A DNA stretch of 51,224 nucleotides from an uncultured Bacilli bacterium (GCA_947626895.1 CANQTY010000005.1:1-51224), one strand, 5' to 3'. Positions 1 through 9,100 are shown, counted from the stretch's first letter. Notes: generated from the letters alone by a model not told the origin. Translations and numbers: made by a program.

Positions 1-65
1 GTTAAAGAACATTGCCCCATACAAGATAAATCTTGCATTGTTAATAGTTTAAAAGATTTTTCCAT
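1..65 (-). CDS. Pyridoxine/pyridoxamine kinase-like protein, N-terminal fragment
   Basis: The gene runs off the left edge. Only 21 codons are visible from the ATG at 65. They read MEKSFKLLTMQDLSCMGQCS, and the stretch MQDLSCMGQCSL resembles the start of PdxK/PdxY-type pyridoxal kinases of Firmicutes, which carry a (H/Q)DLSxxGxxSL motif at the beginning of the ribokinase-like fold. A perfect AGGAGG lies 6 bases upstream (72-77), which fixes the start. The family phosphorylates pyridoxine, pyridoxamine or pyridoxal in vitamin B6 salvage. The call rests on one short motif, so it stays moderate. The remaining sequence is outside the window. Confidence 0.55.
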   Translation of the reverse strand, partial: MEKSFKLLTMQDLSCMGQCSL

Positions 66-91
66 AGATAGCCTCCTAAAAAACTATATTC

Positions 92-119
92 ATCATAGCA
101 CTTTTATTTTCTAAATAAA
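92..119 (-). promoter_or_regulatory. Promoter of the kinase-like gene
   Basis: On the minus strand an extended -10 (TGC-TATGAT, hexamer at 92-97) lies 16 bases from a weak -35 (TTTATT, 114-119). The predicted start is about 20 bases upstream of the ATG at 65, leaving just room for the AGGAGG. Confidence 0.5.
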
Positions 120-145
120 GTTTTAATTTAGTTTCTTTGTTTTAA

Positions 146-571
146 TTATTTTTTAAAATGAGCGTAAGTTTTATTTAGATACTCTTTTCTACATTTTTTT
201 AAAATAATTCCCTTAATTCGAGGAAGAAAAATACGAATTTCTTCTTCATCATAACCCACTTGAATGGCATGATCACTAACAATAATTGGCCTTTTTAAAA
301 TAGAAGGATACTTCATAATGAAATTGACTAGTTCATTAAAAGACATCTTATCTAAACTAATCCCTTTTTCTTTAAAAACGTTAGAGCGCGTAGAAATTAT
401 TTCATCTGTTCCATCTAAAGATTTTTCTAAAATCTCTTTAATTTCTTCATACGTTAATGCTCTTTTAAAAAAATTGATTTCTTGAAAAGGGATATGGTGC
501 TCATTGAAAAATTCTTTTACTTTCTTACAAGATGCACAAGATGGCGTAGTATATACTTTTAACATAATCAT
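146..571 (-). CDS. spx: Spx family transcriptional regulator
   Basis: This is a 141-residue ArsC/Spx-fold protein. The redox-sensing CxxC (CASC) follows a YTTPS stretch as in Bacillus Spx. The central STRSNVF block carries the conserved Arg, and RPIIVSDHAIQVGYDEEEIR matches the Spx RPII/QVGY region, so this is Spx rather than arsenate reductase. Spx binds the RNA polymerase alpha C-terminal domain and redirects transcription under thiol stress. Starting at the third codon (ATG at 565) would put the cysteines at positions 10 and 13, as in known Spx proteins. Neither start has a strong ribosome binding site, so the first two residues are uncertain. It stands alone, with its own upstream region at 572-654. 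Confidence 0.9.
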   Translation of the reverse strand: MIMLKVYTTPSCASCKKVKEFFNEHHIPFQEINFFKRALTYEEIKEILEKSLDGTDEIISTRSNVFKEKGISLDKMSFNELVNFIMKYPSILKRPIIVSDHAIQVGYDEEEIRIFLPRIKGIILKKCRKEYLNKTYAHFKK

Positions 572-654
572 CTATTAGTCTTTGTTTTCTTTTTTAAAAT
601 ATACCGAAAAGATTGTTTTCGTTTTTAAATAAAGAAAAATCATATATAATGACT

Positions 655-909
655 CTAGTTGGGATTTTGACTTTTACGCCTTTTTCGCCAAGAAATAAAT
701 CTTTTCCAGGTTTCATCAAAAAATAAAGCAAAAATTAAGATGATTAATCCTATAGGAATTAGATAAATTTCTTTCCTTGTGATTAAAAAGCCTAAAAAAG
801 GAAAAAAAGAAACATTATTACCTCCAAGAGAAAGGTAAATTAAAAGAAAAGATACTCCTAAAGAGGTCAAAATTAAACCTAACAAAAACACTAAAAGACG
901 ATATAACAT
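655..909 (-). CDS. Small two-span membrane protein, unknown
   Basis: A protein of 84 residues has membrane spans near 5-27 and 48-66 and a strongly basic tail (KRFISWRKRRK), suggesting a cytoplasmic C-terminus. I chose the ATG at 909 because GGGGTG at 916-921 sits six bases before it. The frame could open three codons earlier at a GTG (918), but that GTG is part of the ribosome binding site. No family is recognised. It is divergent from the HAD phosphatase that starts at 953, so the 43-bp gap must serve both genes. Confidence 0.65.
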   Translation of the reverse strand: MLYRLLVFLLGLILTSLGVSFLLIYLSLGGNNVSFFPFLGFLITRKEIYLIPIGLIILIFALFFDETWKRFISWRKRRKSQNPN

Positions 910-952
910 ATCGTTCACCCCATTAAGTATATGTAAGAAAGGAAGATTTTAG

Positions 953-1762
953 ATGAAAAGATATTTGATAGCGTTAGATATGGATGGAACTTTATTAAAT
1001 GATGAAAAAGATATTACTCCTTTAACAAAAAAGGCGTTAATTACTTTAAAAAACATGGGACATAAGATTGTTTTTGCTTCAGGTAGACCTTATCGAACGA
1101 TGTTAAGATATTATGAGGAATTAGATATTGATACTCCTGTTATTGCCTATAATGGCGGGGCAATCTATGGCTTAAAAAGTAGCTACCCTGATATTGAAAC
1201 AACCTTTCCTTTAAGCGATGTTTTAGCAATATATAATCAATACGGTATCGAAAACTTAGAAAATACAATTTGTGAAACCGCTAAAGAAGTCTATTTGCTC
1301 CATGATGATGAAACTTTTACAACATGGTTTAATTACACACATTTAGAAAAACACATTGGAGATTTAAATGAGACTTTAAATGTTGATCCTATGACGATGT
1401 TATTTCACTTCAAAGGGAAAAATGATATGGAAGAATTAAATCAAATCGCTTCTAAAGTTAACCCTGAGTTATTTGTTCGTAGCTGGTCAGGAGGAGAATT
1501 CGCGGAACTTAGCTATAAAAAAGTATCTAAATATCATGCTTTAAGAGATATTGCTTCCTTTTATCATATTCCAAACACACGTATCATCGCTTTTGGAGAT
1601 GCTGGAAATGATATTGAAATGTTAAGCAATGTAGGTGTTTCCGTAGCGATGAAAAATGGCACAGAACATACATTAGAAAAAGCAATGCACGTGACTAAAG
1701 AAGATAATAATCACGATGGCATTGCCTTGTTTTTAAATGAATTTTTTAATTTAAACGATTAA
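953..1762 (+). CDS. Cof-type HAD-IIB phosphatase
   Basis: A HAD-superfamily hydrolase of 269 residues, the usual size for Cof/YidA-like sugar-phosphate or nucleotide-phosphate phosphatases. Motif I is DMDGT (residues 9-13, nucleophile and acid Asp), motif II is the SGR near residue 43, the motif III Lys is in SKYHALRD, and motif IV is GDAGNDIEML. The cap lies between motifs II and III, as in subclass IIB. AAGGAAG precedes the ATG. Its end overlaps the convergent zinc-ribbon gene by four bases. The physiological substrate cannot be told from sequence. Confidence 0.9.
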   Translation: MKRYLIALDMDGTLLNDEKDITPLTKKALITLKNMGHKIVFASGRPYRTMLRYYEELDIDTPVIAYNGGAIYGLKSSYPDIETTFPLSDVLAIYNQYGIENLENTICETAKEVYLLHDDETFTTWFNYTHLEKHIGDLNETLNVDPMTMLFHFKGKNDMEELNQIASKVNPELFVRSWSGGEFAELSYKKVSKYHALRDIASFYHIPNTRIIAFGDAGNDIEMLSNVGVSVAMKNGTEHTLEKAMHVTKEDNNHDGIALFLNEFFNLND

Positions 1763-2211
1763 TTTTTTACTTGAGTTCCACAATTGGGGCAAAACTTATC
1801 ACTTTCATTGATTTTTGCTCCACAAGTTGGACAAAAATGAATGGTTTCCCCATCTTGAGGCATAAAATCTCTATATGTAGGGGTAGGATTATTGGTAACA
1901 ATAGGTTTGTTATTTTTACTCGCCTTAATCGCTCCGACAATAATAAGGACAAATCCAACAATTCCAGCAATAACACAAAGTACAATAAGAAGCATTGGAA
2001 TTAAAAATCCTGGATTAGAAGCTAAATTATTAAGCATTCTGTTGTAATTTGCAGAAGCAGAATCTACATATTCATTTGGATAAATACCATAACCCAACAT
2101 GACATTATAGGTTGTAACCATCATGATAACATAGGAAATAATTCCAATGATGATCGCGCTAATTAAGGTAGCGACACCTGCAATAAGTAAACTTGGTTTT
2201 TTCTTTTTCAT
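1759..2211 (-). CDS. Zinc-ribbon membrane protein, unknown
   Basis: The protein has 150 residues with two membrane spans (about 7-32 and 70-93) and a C-terminal zinc ribbon built on two CPxCG knuckles (Cys 127/130 and 141/144). This layout is common in small Firmicutes membrane proteins of unknown function. It is the last gene of the operon starting with the pseudouridine synthase, one base after the phosphoglucomutase stop. Its nearest AAAGGA is about 14 bases from the ATG, so it may depend on translation of the upstream gene. The ribbon is at the C-terminus here, whereas it is often N-terminal in related-looking proteins. Confidence 0.8.
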   Translation of the reverse strand: MKKKKPSLLIAGVATLISAIIIGIISYVIMMVTTYNVMLGYGIYPNEYVDSASANYNRMLNNLASNPGFLIPMLLIVLCVIAGIVGFVLIIVGAIKASKNNKPIVTNNPTPTYRDFMPQDGETIHFCPTCGAKINESDKFCPNCGTQVKN

Positions 2212-2212
2212 A

Positions 2213-3913
2213 TTAGAGATGTAATTCCTTTAAAATTGCTTGATGTAAAGCTTTTGGTTTTGCTAAAGCTTCGTTTTTAGAAGAAGAAACTGCGCCATAA
2301 TAGAACTTACATTTAGGTTCAGTTCCAGATGGACGGATACTTACTGTTGAACCATCTTCTAAATAATATTTTAAGACATCAGATGTTGGTAAACCTTCAA
2401 TCTTACTTTCTTCCTTTTTCACATAGTCATAACGGACATCAAGAAGATAATCTTCTAAAGCGACAACTTTATATCCCCCGATTTCTTTAAAAGGATTTGC
2501 TCTTGTGCTTTCCATGATTTGCTTCATCTTTTCTCCACCTTCTTGACCTTCAAAGTAGATAGAATAGAGTTCATCATGGTGATAACCAAATTTTTGTTCA
2601 ACTTCTTCCATCACTTCATCAAGACGTTTACCATGTAAGAGATGGTAATTAACCATTTCAGAAACAATGACTAAAGCTTGTAAAGAATCTTTATCACGGA
2701 CAAAAGGTTTGACTAGATATCCATAACTTTCTTCATAACCGAATTCAAAAGTCTTTTCTTTTGTTAATTCATAATGATGAATACGATCTCCAATAAACTT
2801 AAAGCCTGTGAGTAAGGACTCAACACTTAATCCATAACTTTTAGCAATTTTTGTACCAAGAGATGAGGTAACAATCGTATTAAACATCACACCGTTTTTC
2901 AATAATAATCCTAGTTTTTTTCTTTCCCCTAGAACATAATCGATTAGCAATGCACCAGTTTCATTACCAGTATAAAGTTGATATTCTCCTTTAGAATTTA
3001 AGAAAGCAATGCCAACTCTATCTGCATCTGGATCGGTTGTTAAAATTAAATCCGCATGATATTTTTTGGCATATTCTAACGCTAATTCATAAGCTTCTTT
3101 ATTTTCAGGATTCGGGGATTTTGTATGTGAAAATAAAGGATCTGGACTACATTGTTCTTCTACAGGAATGACATTATAATTTAAATCTTTAAAGATTTCC
3201 ATGGCATTCATGTAGCTAGTTCCATGCTGGGGTGAAAAGACGATTTTAATTTTACTCTTGTCTAATTCAGGGTGAAGAGCAATACTTTCCACTTCTTTAC
3301 GATATTTTTCATCCATAGATTTATCTAAGGTGATAATTGGAGCACTTTCATTTCCAATCTTTACATCTAATTCAAAACCTAAAGAATCGATAATATCGAC
3401 AAGACGCTTAATACATGATGGAACAAGTTGACAACCAGTTTCATCATAAACTTTATAACCATTATATTCTTTTGGATTATGTGAGGCAGTAATCATCACC
3501 CCTCCACAGGCATGCGTTTCACGAACCGCAAAGGATAATTCTGGAGTGGGTCTTAACGCATCAAATAGATAAGCTTTAATGCCGAATGAGGATAATACTT
3601 TCGCGGTTTCTAAGGCAAATTCACGCGAGTATAATCGGTTATCATGAGAAATACAAACACCCATTTCTTTGGCATTTTCGTATTTTTCTAATAAGAATTT
3701 AGCAAATCCTACAGTCGCACGCGCAACAATTTTCACGTTTAGACGATTGCTACCAGGTCCTAGGATTCCTCGAATTCCTGCAGTACCAAATTCAAGATCG
3801 CGATAAAAGGCATCATTCATTTGCTCTTTTGTCATAGCTTTTAGTGTTTCTTTGTCTTCTGGAGAAACACTTGGGTCAGTTAACCAACGTTCATACTTTT
3901 CTTCAATTGTCAT
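2213..3913 (-). CDS. pgcA: Phosphoglucomutase/phosphomannomutase
   Basis: An alpha-D-phosphohexomutase of 566 residues, the size of Bacillus PgcA. It interconverts glucose-6-phosphate and glucose-1-phosphate, feeding UDP-glucose for cell-wall and glycolipid synthesis. The catalytic phosphoserine loop is TASHNPKEYNGYK, the metal loop is TDPDADRVG, the sugar-binding segment GYEESYG is present, and the C-terminal phosphate site is SIRPSGTEPK. The start is the ATG at 3913: GGGAGG lies just upstream, and the ATG overlaps the previous gene's TGA as ATGA. A longer frame from 3928 would bury that ribosome binding site. Its operon partners are mostly unknown proteins. Confidence 0.95.
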   Translation of the reverse strand: MTIEEKYERWLTDPSVSPEDKETLKAMTKEQMNDAFYRDLEFGTAGIRGILGPGSNRLNVKIVARATVGFAKFLLEKYENAKEMGVCISHDNRLYSREFALETAKVLSSFGIKAYLFDALRPTPELSFAVRETHACGGVMITASHNPKEYNGYKVYDETGCQLVPSCIKRLVDIIDSLGFELDVKIGNESAPIITLDKSMDEKYRKEVESIALHPELDKSKIKIVFSPQHGTSYMNAMEIFKDLNYNVIPVEEQCSPDPLFSHTKSPNPENKEAYELALEYAKKYHADLILTTDPDADRVGIAFLNSKGEYQLYTGNETGALLIDYVLGERKKLGLLLKNGVMFNTIVTSSLGTKIAKSYGLSVESLLTGFKFIGDRIHHYELTKEKTFEFGYEESYGYLVKPFVRDKDSLQALVIVSEMVNYHLLHGKRLDEVMEEVEQKFGYHHDELYSIYFEGQEGGEKMKQIMESTRANPFKEIGGYKVVALEDYLLDVRYDYVKKEESKIEGLPTSDVLKYYLEDGSTVSIRPSGTEPKCKFYYGAVSSSKNEALAKPKALHQAILKELHL

Positions 3914-4617
3914 TTTTTCTCCTCCCATTCTTCAACAGATGAAACAATCGATTCAAATTCTCTGATTTCTTTTTGATATCCTTTATATTCTAGCCAAGCA
4001 AGTAAGTATTGATTCTTTTCAAAATCTTTAGCAAAATCGTTAATCATTGTTGGGCTAAGAATCATTTCAAAGAACGATTTTACATCTTTATAACCTCTTC
4101 TACGATAAACAATTTCATCCCTTTTATCAAGATGAAAGCCCAATTTAAAATAGGCACGAGCCTCGTTTAATAAAAATTCGTGCTCTAAGCATAAAACGGT
4201 TTCATAGAGTTTACTTTGCATGTGATCATCTCCGACATGACGCATGTAATAAGATAATAATCCATAACGTAAAAAATCTTGCATATAAATATCTATCTGG
4301 GGTGCTCCATTTAAGATACGATTTCCGATTTTTTCATAACTTTTATATTGTACACCATAATATTGCAAGGGTAACACTGGGGCAAAAAGATATTGAATTT
4401 TAAATAAAAATACTTCTTTTGAGGTTTCACTACTTCTTAATTCTTCAACCTTTTTATAAAGTTCTTCATCATACTTTTTTAAAATTGTTAAAAAGTTTTT
4501 AGTATTGATTAAAGCAAAAGATTCTTCGGGATATAAATAGATTTTACTTCCGAATTCTTTTAAAGAGAAAAATTCTTCATCACGAATATGAATATTAAAC
4601 TTTATTTTATGATTCAT
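3910..4617 (-). CDS. Conserved-operon protein of unknown function
   Basis: This soluble protein has 235 residues, no signal peptide and no membrane span. I recognise no family. It is rich in aromatic and charged residues, and its second half (about 120-225) looks helical. It starts inside an ATGA overlap with the upstream membrane gene (4614-4617) and ends inside an ATGA overlap with pgcA (3910-3913). It is therefore translationally coupled to both and is very likely a real protein acting with them. Confidence 0.75.
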   Translation of the reverse strand: MNHKIKFNIHIRDEEFFSLKEFGSKIYLYPEESFALINTKNFLTILKKYDEELYKKVEELRSSETSKEVFLFKIQYLFAPVLPLQYYGVQYKSYEKIGNRILNGAPQIDIYMQDFLRYGLLSYYMRHVGDDHMQSKLYETVLCLEHEFLLNEARAYFKLGFHLDKRDEIVYRRRGYKDVKSFFEMILSPTMINDFAKDFEKNQYLLAWLEYKGYQKEIREFESIVSSVEEWEEKK

Positions 4618-5675
4618 GCGATAAATCCTTTCGTAATTAAAATGTAACAGATAACTAAATAAATAAGTAATAAGAAGATGAATTCTAGTAAAACGATTTC
4701 ATAACCAAACATATTATCTTCTGGTAAACCATCTTTTTCATTGATTTTGAGCATATATTTTAAGGCTCTATATTCTTGATCTAAATTTGAATATGGCTTA
4801 CAAGTTCCTTCGATTTCCTTCTTTTTTTGAATACAGGTAAGGATATAATGATATAGTTTTTCTGTCGTATGATTAATCTTTAAGACGATATCTTGAGAAT
4901 GTGTAAATAAGACATCTTGTGCCCAAAAGTACTTTCGCATATGATATCTTCTACGTGAAATAGAAAACATCCATAAAAAATCTGCAAAAAATATAAAGAA
5001 ATAAATTGCAAATAAAGGATAAGCAAAATAGGCTCTAGTTAAATCAAATTTGAAGACTGGATAAATGATGTTGTCCTTTAAGAAGAACAATAAAATTAAA
5101 CATAGGCTCATCAAGAGTAAAAAGATTCCATAACCTATTTTTGAACCGGGGATTTTGCGCTTATGTGGTACATTTTTAGGCCGCATAATTAAAATTTGTA
5201 AAGGATCTAGTACAACTTTAATCACTTCTTTTCGCCATTGAATCATCGAACGTTTGACCATTTCAATTTTATAGTCATTCGAATAATTTTCTAGCATGAT
5301 GACATCTCCTAGATAGGTTTCTTTACCATCAAAATCCACGGCAATACGTGATAAAAGAACTTCATTTTTATTTTTAAAACATAAGAAGGGATTTAAGAAA
5401 CGACGATTTTGGACGCTATGCCATAAATATAGAGCATGAGCATAACAGATAAAATAAACCTTTAATGTCTCCATTTCTGTATGCGTTAATAATTCATATT
5501 CCTTCTTTAATAATTCATATCTAGGTGAAGATTTTTCCTCTTCGCTACGGAAAAAGTCTCTTAAATTTTTCATTACATCCGTATCTAAAAATTGCTTTTG
5601 ACGAGCCTCTTTTGTCGAATCATCATGAACATTAAAGAGTTCTCCAAGAAGAAGGAGTTTATCACTTTGCTTCAT
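4614..5675 (-). CDS. Three-span membrane protein, unknown
   Basis: The protein has 353 residues. The first 175 are soluble and charged, followed by spans near 181-199 and 218-238, a cytoplasmic-looking helical segment, and a last span near 327-348 close to the C-terminus. No family recognised. It overlaps both neighbours by ATGA, the CvpA-like gene at 5672-5675 and the unknown soluble gene at 4614-4617. The two membrane genes and the soluble gene may form one complex, which is inference from the coupling alone. Confidence 0.72.
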   Translation of the reverse strand: MKQSDKLLLLGELFNVHDDSTKEARQKQFLDTDVMKNLRDFFRSEEEKSSPRYELLKKEYELLTHTEMETLKVYFICYAHALYLWHSVQNRRFLNPFLCFKNKNEVLLSRIAVDFDGKETYLGDVIMLENYSNDYKIEMVKRSMIQWRKEVIKVVLDPLQILIMRPKNVPHKRKIPGSKIGYGIFLLLMSLCLILLFFLKDNIIYPVFKFDLTRAYFAYPLFAIYFFIFFADFLWMFSISRRRYHMRKYFWAQDVLFTHSQDIVLKINHTTEKLYHYILTCIQKKKEIEGTCKPYSNLDQEYRALKYMLKINEKDGLPEDNMFGYEIVLLEFIFLLLIYLVICYILITKGFIA

Positions 5676-6193
5676 ACGTTCATCACCACATTTCCTAAAC
5701 TAATAAATAGGCGATTTAAAAATCCCCCATAAAAGTCCCATAAGGGCGCAAGTGCGCTACAACCAAATGCCACAGTCGTGGCAATAAAACCAATGTTACA
5801 AATAACAAAAAGAATCTTTAAAATCTTTAAATTAATGCCTTTATTTTTTTGAAATGGAGAACGTTCCTTAATGATAAAATGGAAGATTCCTAAAAAAACA
5901 TAAATCAAGATAATAAAGATGATAAAAAACAACATAAAACGAATAATTTGTATAACATCTTCCTTTGGTAAAGCTACATTTTCAAAATAAAATCCGCCTT
6001 TTTGATAGATTTTATTGACGACTTTAGAAAATAAATGCGTCTGTCCTTTTGGAAAAAGTAAAGTCAAAAGAAAAGTACATAAAAACGCTAGAGCAAAAGA
6101 TAAAAACACTTTGATATTTTTCCAAACAGATTGTCCGATAGGAACAACAGAGAAAATGAGTAATATGACAACAAAAATCAAAGAGGTATACAT
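5672..6193 (-). CDS. Four-span membrane protein (CvpA-like topology)
   Basis: A 173-residue protein with four predicted spans (about 4-20, 28-47, 84-108 and 127-148) and loops of about 35 and 18 residues. Size and topology resemble CvpA/colicin V production-type proteins, but the conserved glycines of that family are not clear, so no name is given. It starts one base inside the pseudouridine synthase stop (TAATG at 6191-6195) and overlaps the next gene by ATGA. Confidence 0.68.
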   Translation of the reverse strand: MYTSLIFVVILLIFSVVPIGQSVWKNIKVFLSFALAFLCTFLLTLLFPKGQTHLFSKVVNKIYQKGGFYFENVALPKEDVIQIIRFMLFFIIFIILIYVFLGIFHFIIKERSPFQKNKGINLKILKILFVICNIGFIATTVAFGCSALAPLWDFYGGFLNRLFISLGNVVMNV

Positions 6194-7164
6194 TATTTAT
6201 TCCCCCTTAATTTTTCTAATATTTCTTGCTCTTTACGTGGAAGTTCCATAATAAATTCTTGGTTTGATAAATAGCTTAATTTACCTTCAATTTTACCAAA
6301 AGATAAGCTTCTTGCATGAAGAAATTGATTTTTGTATTGATATTCTTTTTCAAAGATTTTATTTTTTGCAAAATCACCATATTTCGCATCTCCACATATG
6401 GGATAACCAATATAAGCAAAATGCGCTCGTAGTTGATGGAAACGACCTGTAATTAAGCGAGCCTGAACTAAAGTTTTATCTTTAAAGTTTTCCATAATCC
6501 AATATTGGCTAATTGCCTCTTTTCCTCCTTTAGCAATAGGAGTAACAAAGACCATCCCCTTTTTTTCATCCTTTTTTAAAGGAAAAGAGATTTCTCCATC
6601 TTTAGTTAATTTACCCTCAAGAAGAGCGATATAATCTTTAGAGATTTCTTCATGCGTTTTAAATAATTTAAATAATTCCTGTAGACTTTCTAAATTCTTT
6701 CCAAAAGCAACAATTCCTGAAGTATTACGGTCTAGGCGATGTGCTGGACTTGGACAAAATCCATGACTTGAGGGATCATATTCTCCTTTATTAGCAAGAT
6801 AATTTAAAACTTGATTTGTTAATGTTAGACGTTTTTCATCTTGATCACCATGGACTAAAATACCCTTATTTTTCGCTACGAAAAGAACATTTTCATCTTC
6901 GTAGATGATTTGAATATCACTTTTTACTTTATAAAATGGTTTTACTTTGATAAATTCTTCAAGCTTTTCATCGGGAACATAAATGCGTAACACATCATTT
7001 TCTTTTAAGATGTAAGAAATATTGATTGGTTTACCATTTACTTTAATATCTTTAATACGAAAAAGTTTATAAATATAGCTTAAAGGAGCGTCAGATAAAT
7101 ATTGGCGAACAAATTTATCGACACGTTTTCCTGCTTCCTTATGAGAAATCGAAATTTCCTTCAT
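6193..7164 (-). CDS. RluC/RluD family rRNA pseudouridine synthase
   Basis: A 323-residue large-subunit rRNA pseudouridine synthase. An S4-like RNA-binding domain (about 1-65, containing DKFVRQYL and IKVNGKPI) precedes the catalytic domain. The signature AHRLDRNTSGIV holds the catalytic Asp. Further conserved blocks are VLVHGD, ARLITGRFHQLRAH and GDAKYG. It isomerises uridines in 23S rRNA; C-type and D-type cannot be separated by eye. AAAGGA lies ahead of the ATG. It leads an operon of six genes down to the zinc-ribbon protein. Confidence 0.92.
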   Translation of the reverse strand: MKEISISHKEAGKRVDKFVRQYLSDAPLSYIYKLFRIKDIKVNGKPINISYILKENDVLRIYVPDEKLEEFIKVKPFYKVKSDIQIIYEDENVLFVAKNKGILVHGDQDEKRLTLTNQVLNYLANKGEYDPSSHGFCPSPAHRLDRNTSGIVAFGKNLESLQELFKLFKTHEEISKDYIALLEGKLTKDGEISFPLKKDEKKGMVFVTPIAKGGKEAISQYWIMENFKDKTLVQARLITGRFHQLRAHFAYIGYPICGDAKYGDFAKNKIFEKEYQYKNQFLHARSLSFGKIEGKLSYLSNQEFIMELPRKEQEILEKLRGNK

Positions 7165-7204
7165 CGCTTGTTCCTTTCTTACTTATACAAATTGCCTCTT
7201 TTTT

Positions 7205-7210
7205 ATTATA
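7205..7210 (-). promoter_or_regulatory. Candidate -10 box for the pseudouridine synthase operon
   Basis: A perfect TATAAT on the minus strand lies about 40 bases upstream of the ATG at 7164. The -35 region at 17 bases is poor (TTTCTT) and overlaps the proS terminator, so this is a weak call. Confidence 0.42.
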
Positions 7211-7220
7211 CTTTAAAGGT

Positions 7221-7260
7221 AAAAAAAAAGAAATGAGATAAGCTTTTTTCTTCATTTCTT
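7221..7260 (-). terminator. Rho-independent terminator of proS
   Basis: On the minus strand, 10 bases after the proS stop, the arms AAGAAATGA and TCATTTCTT (7252-7260 and 7228-7236) form a nine-base stem followed by a run of nine T (7221-7229). Confidence 0.75.
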
Positions 7261-7270
7261 CTTTTGATTT

Positions 7271-8974
7271 TTATTTTGCTTTTAAAAGTTCTTCCATTTT
7301 TTGCATTACTTCCTCATAAGAAAGTTCTACTTTGATATTTCCTTCACGAATCTTAAATTCTACGATATTTTCACTTGCTTTTCTTCCGACGATAATTTGC
7401 AGAGGAATGCCGATTAAATCCCAATCTTTAAATTTAAAGCCTGCTTTTAAATCACGATCATCTAAAATAATTTCAGAATTAAATTTAGATAATTCCTCAT
7501 AAAGTTTATCCGCGAGAGTTTTTTGTACATTATCATCATAATTAATTGCAATGATAACTAAAGGATAAGGAGCGACTTCAATAGGAAAACAAATTCCATT
7601 TTCATCATGATGTTGCTCTATTATTGCTGCAAAAGTTCTCGTTACTCCAATTCCATAGCATCCCATATACATAGGAACTAATTTTCCATCTTGGTTAAGG
7701 TAAGAACAATTCATGGGTTCAGAATACTTGGTACCTAATTTAAATAATTGACCGACCTCAATTCCTCTTTCACTATGTAAAGGTGCACCACATTCAGGGC
7801 AAAAATCTCCTTCATGAGCGATATGTAAATTCATAATTGTTCCCTTAAAATCCCTTTCGTAATTCGCGTTTATATAATGATAATCTTTTTTATTTGCTCC
7901 CATTACACCATTTTGAATTTTTGTTACTGCAGGATCGATAAAAACATCAAGATTGCAATCTTTTGGACCAATAAATCCTAAAGGTAGATGAAGGGAAGTG
8001 ATTTCCTCTTCACTTGCTAAACGTACAAAAGCTTCTGAGGATTTAAAAGCATTAACCACTTGAATAAAGTTAATTTCACTATCCCCACGTACTAAAAATA
8101 GGGCATATTTTTTGCTAGCTTCATCAAAGTAAATCATACTCTTAATCATCTTAGATAATGGGACATTTAAAAAGGAAGCAACTTCTTCACATGCCTTTTG
8201 ATTGGGAGTAGAAACTAACGCCAATTCTTTGGTAGTTTCTTTTTCATTATCAACCAAAAGTGATGTTGCCTTTTCTTCATCCGCGGCATAACCACAATTA
8301 TCACAATAAATAATATTGCTTTCCCCAACTTCACTTAGAGCCATAAATTGATGTGAAGTACTACCTCCAATGGCGCCAGTATCCGCTAAAACGACCTTAA
8401 ATTTTAAGCCTAAGCGAGTGAATATACGATCATAAGTACGATACATTTCCATATAGGACTTGTTACTTGCTTTTTCGTCTACATCAAAAGAATAGGCATC
8501 TTTCATTACAAATTCTCGACCTCTCATTAAGCCAAATCGAGGTCTCATTTCATCACGATATTTTGTTTGAATTTGATAAATGTTTAAGGGTAATGATTTA
8601 TAAGATTTCACCATAGAACGTACTAAATCGGTAAATATTTCTTCATGCGTGGGACCTAGACAAAAATCTCGATCATGACGATCTTTAAAACGAAATAATT
8701 CGGGACCATATTTTTTCCATCTGCCTGATTCTTCCCATAATTCTTTAGGTTGAATTGCACTTGATAATATTTCTTGTGCGCCTGCTTTATCCATTTCTTC
8801 ACGAATTATATTTTCAATTTTTTGTAGGGATTTAAGTCCCATTGGTAAATAAGTATAAACTCCAGCGACTAATTTTTTCATTAAACCTGCGCGAAGCATA
8901 TAGATATGGGAGTCAATAATTGCTTCCGCGGGGGCTTCTTTTAAAGTTGGAATTAACATTTTGGACGCTTTCAT
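7271..8974 (-). CDS. proS: Prolyl-tRNA synthetase, bacterial type
   Basis: A class II aminoacyl-tRNA synthetase of 567 residues, the usual length of the long bacterial form. It charges tRNA-Pro with proline. Motif 2 (RPRFGLMRGREFVMKDAYSF) and motif 3 (GCYGIGVTRTFAAI) are intact. The YbaK-like insertion that edits mis-charged Ala-tRNA-Pro occupies roughly residues 225-385, and the anticodon-binding domain is at the C-terminus. GGAG lies 11 bases before the ATG. No T-box leader is present in the 157 bases upstream. It is a single-gene unit ending in a clear terminator. Confidence 0.97.
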   Translation of the reverse strand: MKASKMLIPTLKEAPAEAIIDSHIYMLRAGLMKKLVAGVYTYLPMGLKSLQKIENIIREEMDKAGAQEILSSAIQPKELWEESGRWKKYGPELFRFKDRHDRDFCLGPTHEEIFTDLVRSMVKSYKSLPLNIYQIQTKYRDEMRPRFGLMRGREFVMKDAYSFDVDEKASNKSYMEMYRTYDRIFTRLGLKFKVVLADTGAIGGSTSHQFMALSEVGESNIIYCDNCGYAADEEKATSLLVDNEKETTKELALVSTPNQKACEEVASFLNVPLSKMIKSMIYFDEASKKYALFLVRGDSEINFIQVVNAFKSSEAFVRLASEEEITSLHLPLGFIGPKDCNLDVFIDPAVTKIQNGVMGANKKDYHYINANYERDFKGTIMNLHIAHEGDFCPECGAPLHSERGIEVGQLFKLGTKYSEPMNCSYLNQDGKLVPMYMGCYGIGVTRTFAAIIEQHHDENGICFPIEVAPYPLVIIAINYDDNVQKTLADKLYEELSKFNSEIILDDRDLKAGFKFKDWDLIGIPLQIIVGRKASENIVEFKIREGNIKVELSYEEVMQKMEELLKAK

Positions 8975-9072
8975 AGATGAATTTTCTCCTTTTTGCTTTT
9001 TTATTCTACCTTTTTTTAAATCTAGTTACAAGTTATAAGAAAAGGAATTAAAACTCTTAAATCTTCTTTATA

Positions 9073-9100
9073 TACACTTTTTTAGAAAACGTGCTATCAT
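9073..9100 (+). promoter_or_regulatory. Promoter of the GtrA gene
   Basis: Extended -10 TGC-TATCAT (hexamer at 9095-9100) with a poor -35 (TACACT, 9073-9078). The ribosome binding site (AGAGGA) follows about 20 bases later. Confidence 0.45.

Noticed and set aside
605-621. CGAAAA/TTTTCG inverted repeat upstream of spx
   Set aside because: Six-base arms in AT-rich sequence are easily found by chance, and no promoter was clear enough to place it.
1767-2004. Open frames within the zinc-ribbon gene on both strands
   Set aside because: They are off-frame to a gene with clear zinc knuckles and have no ribosome binding site.
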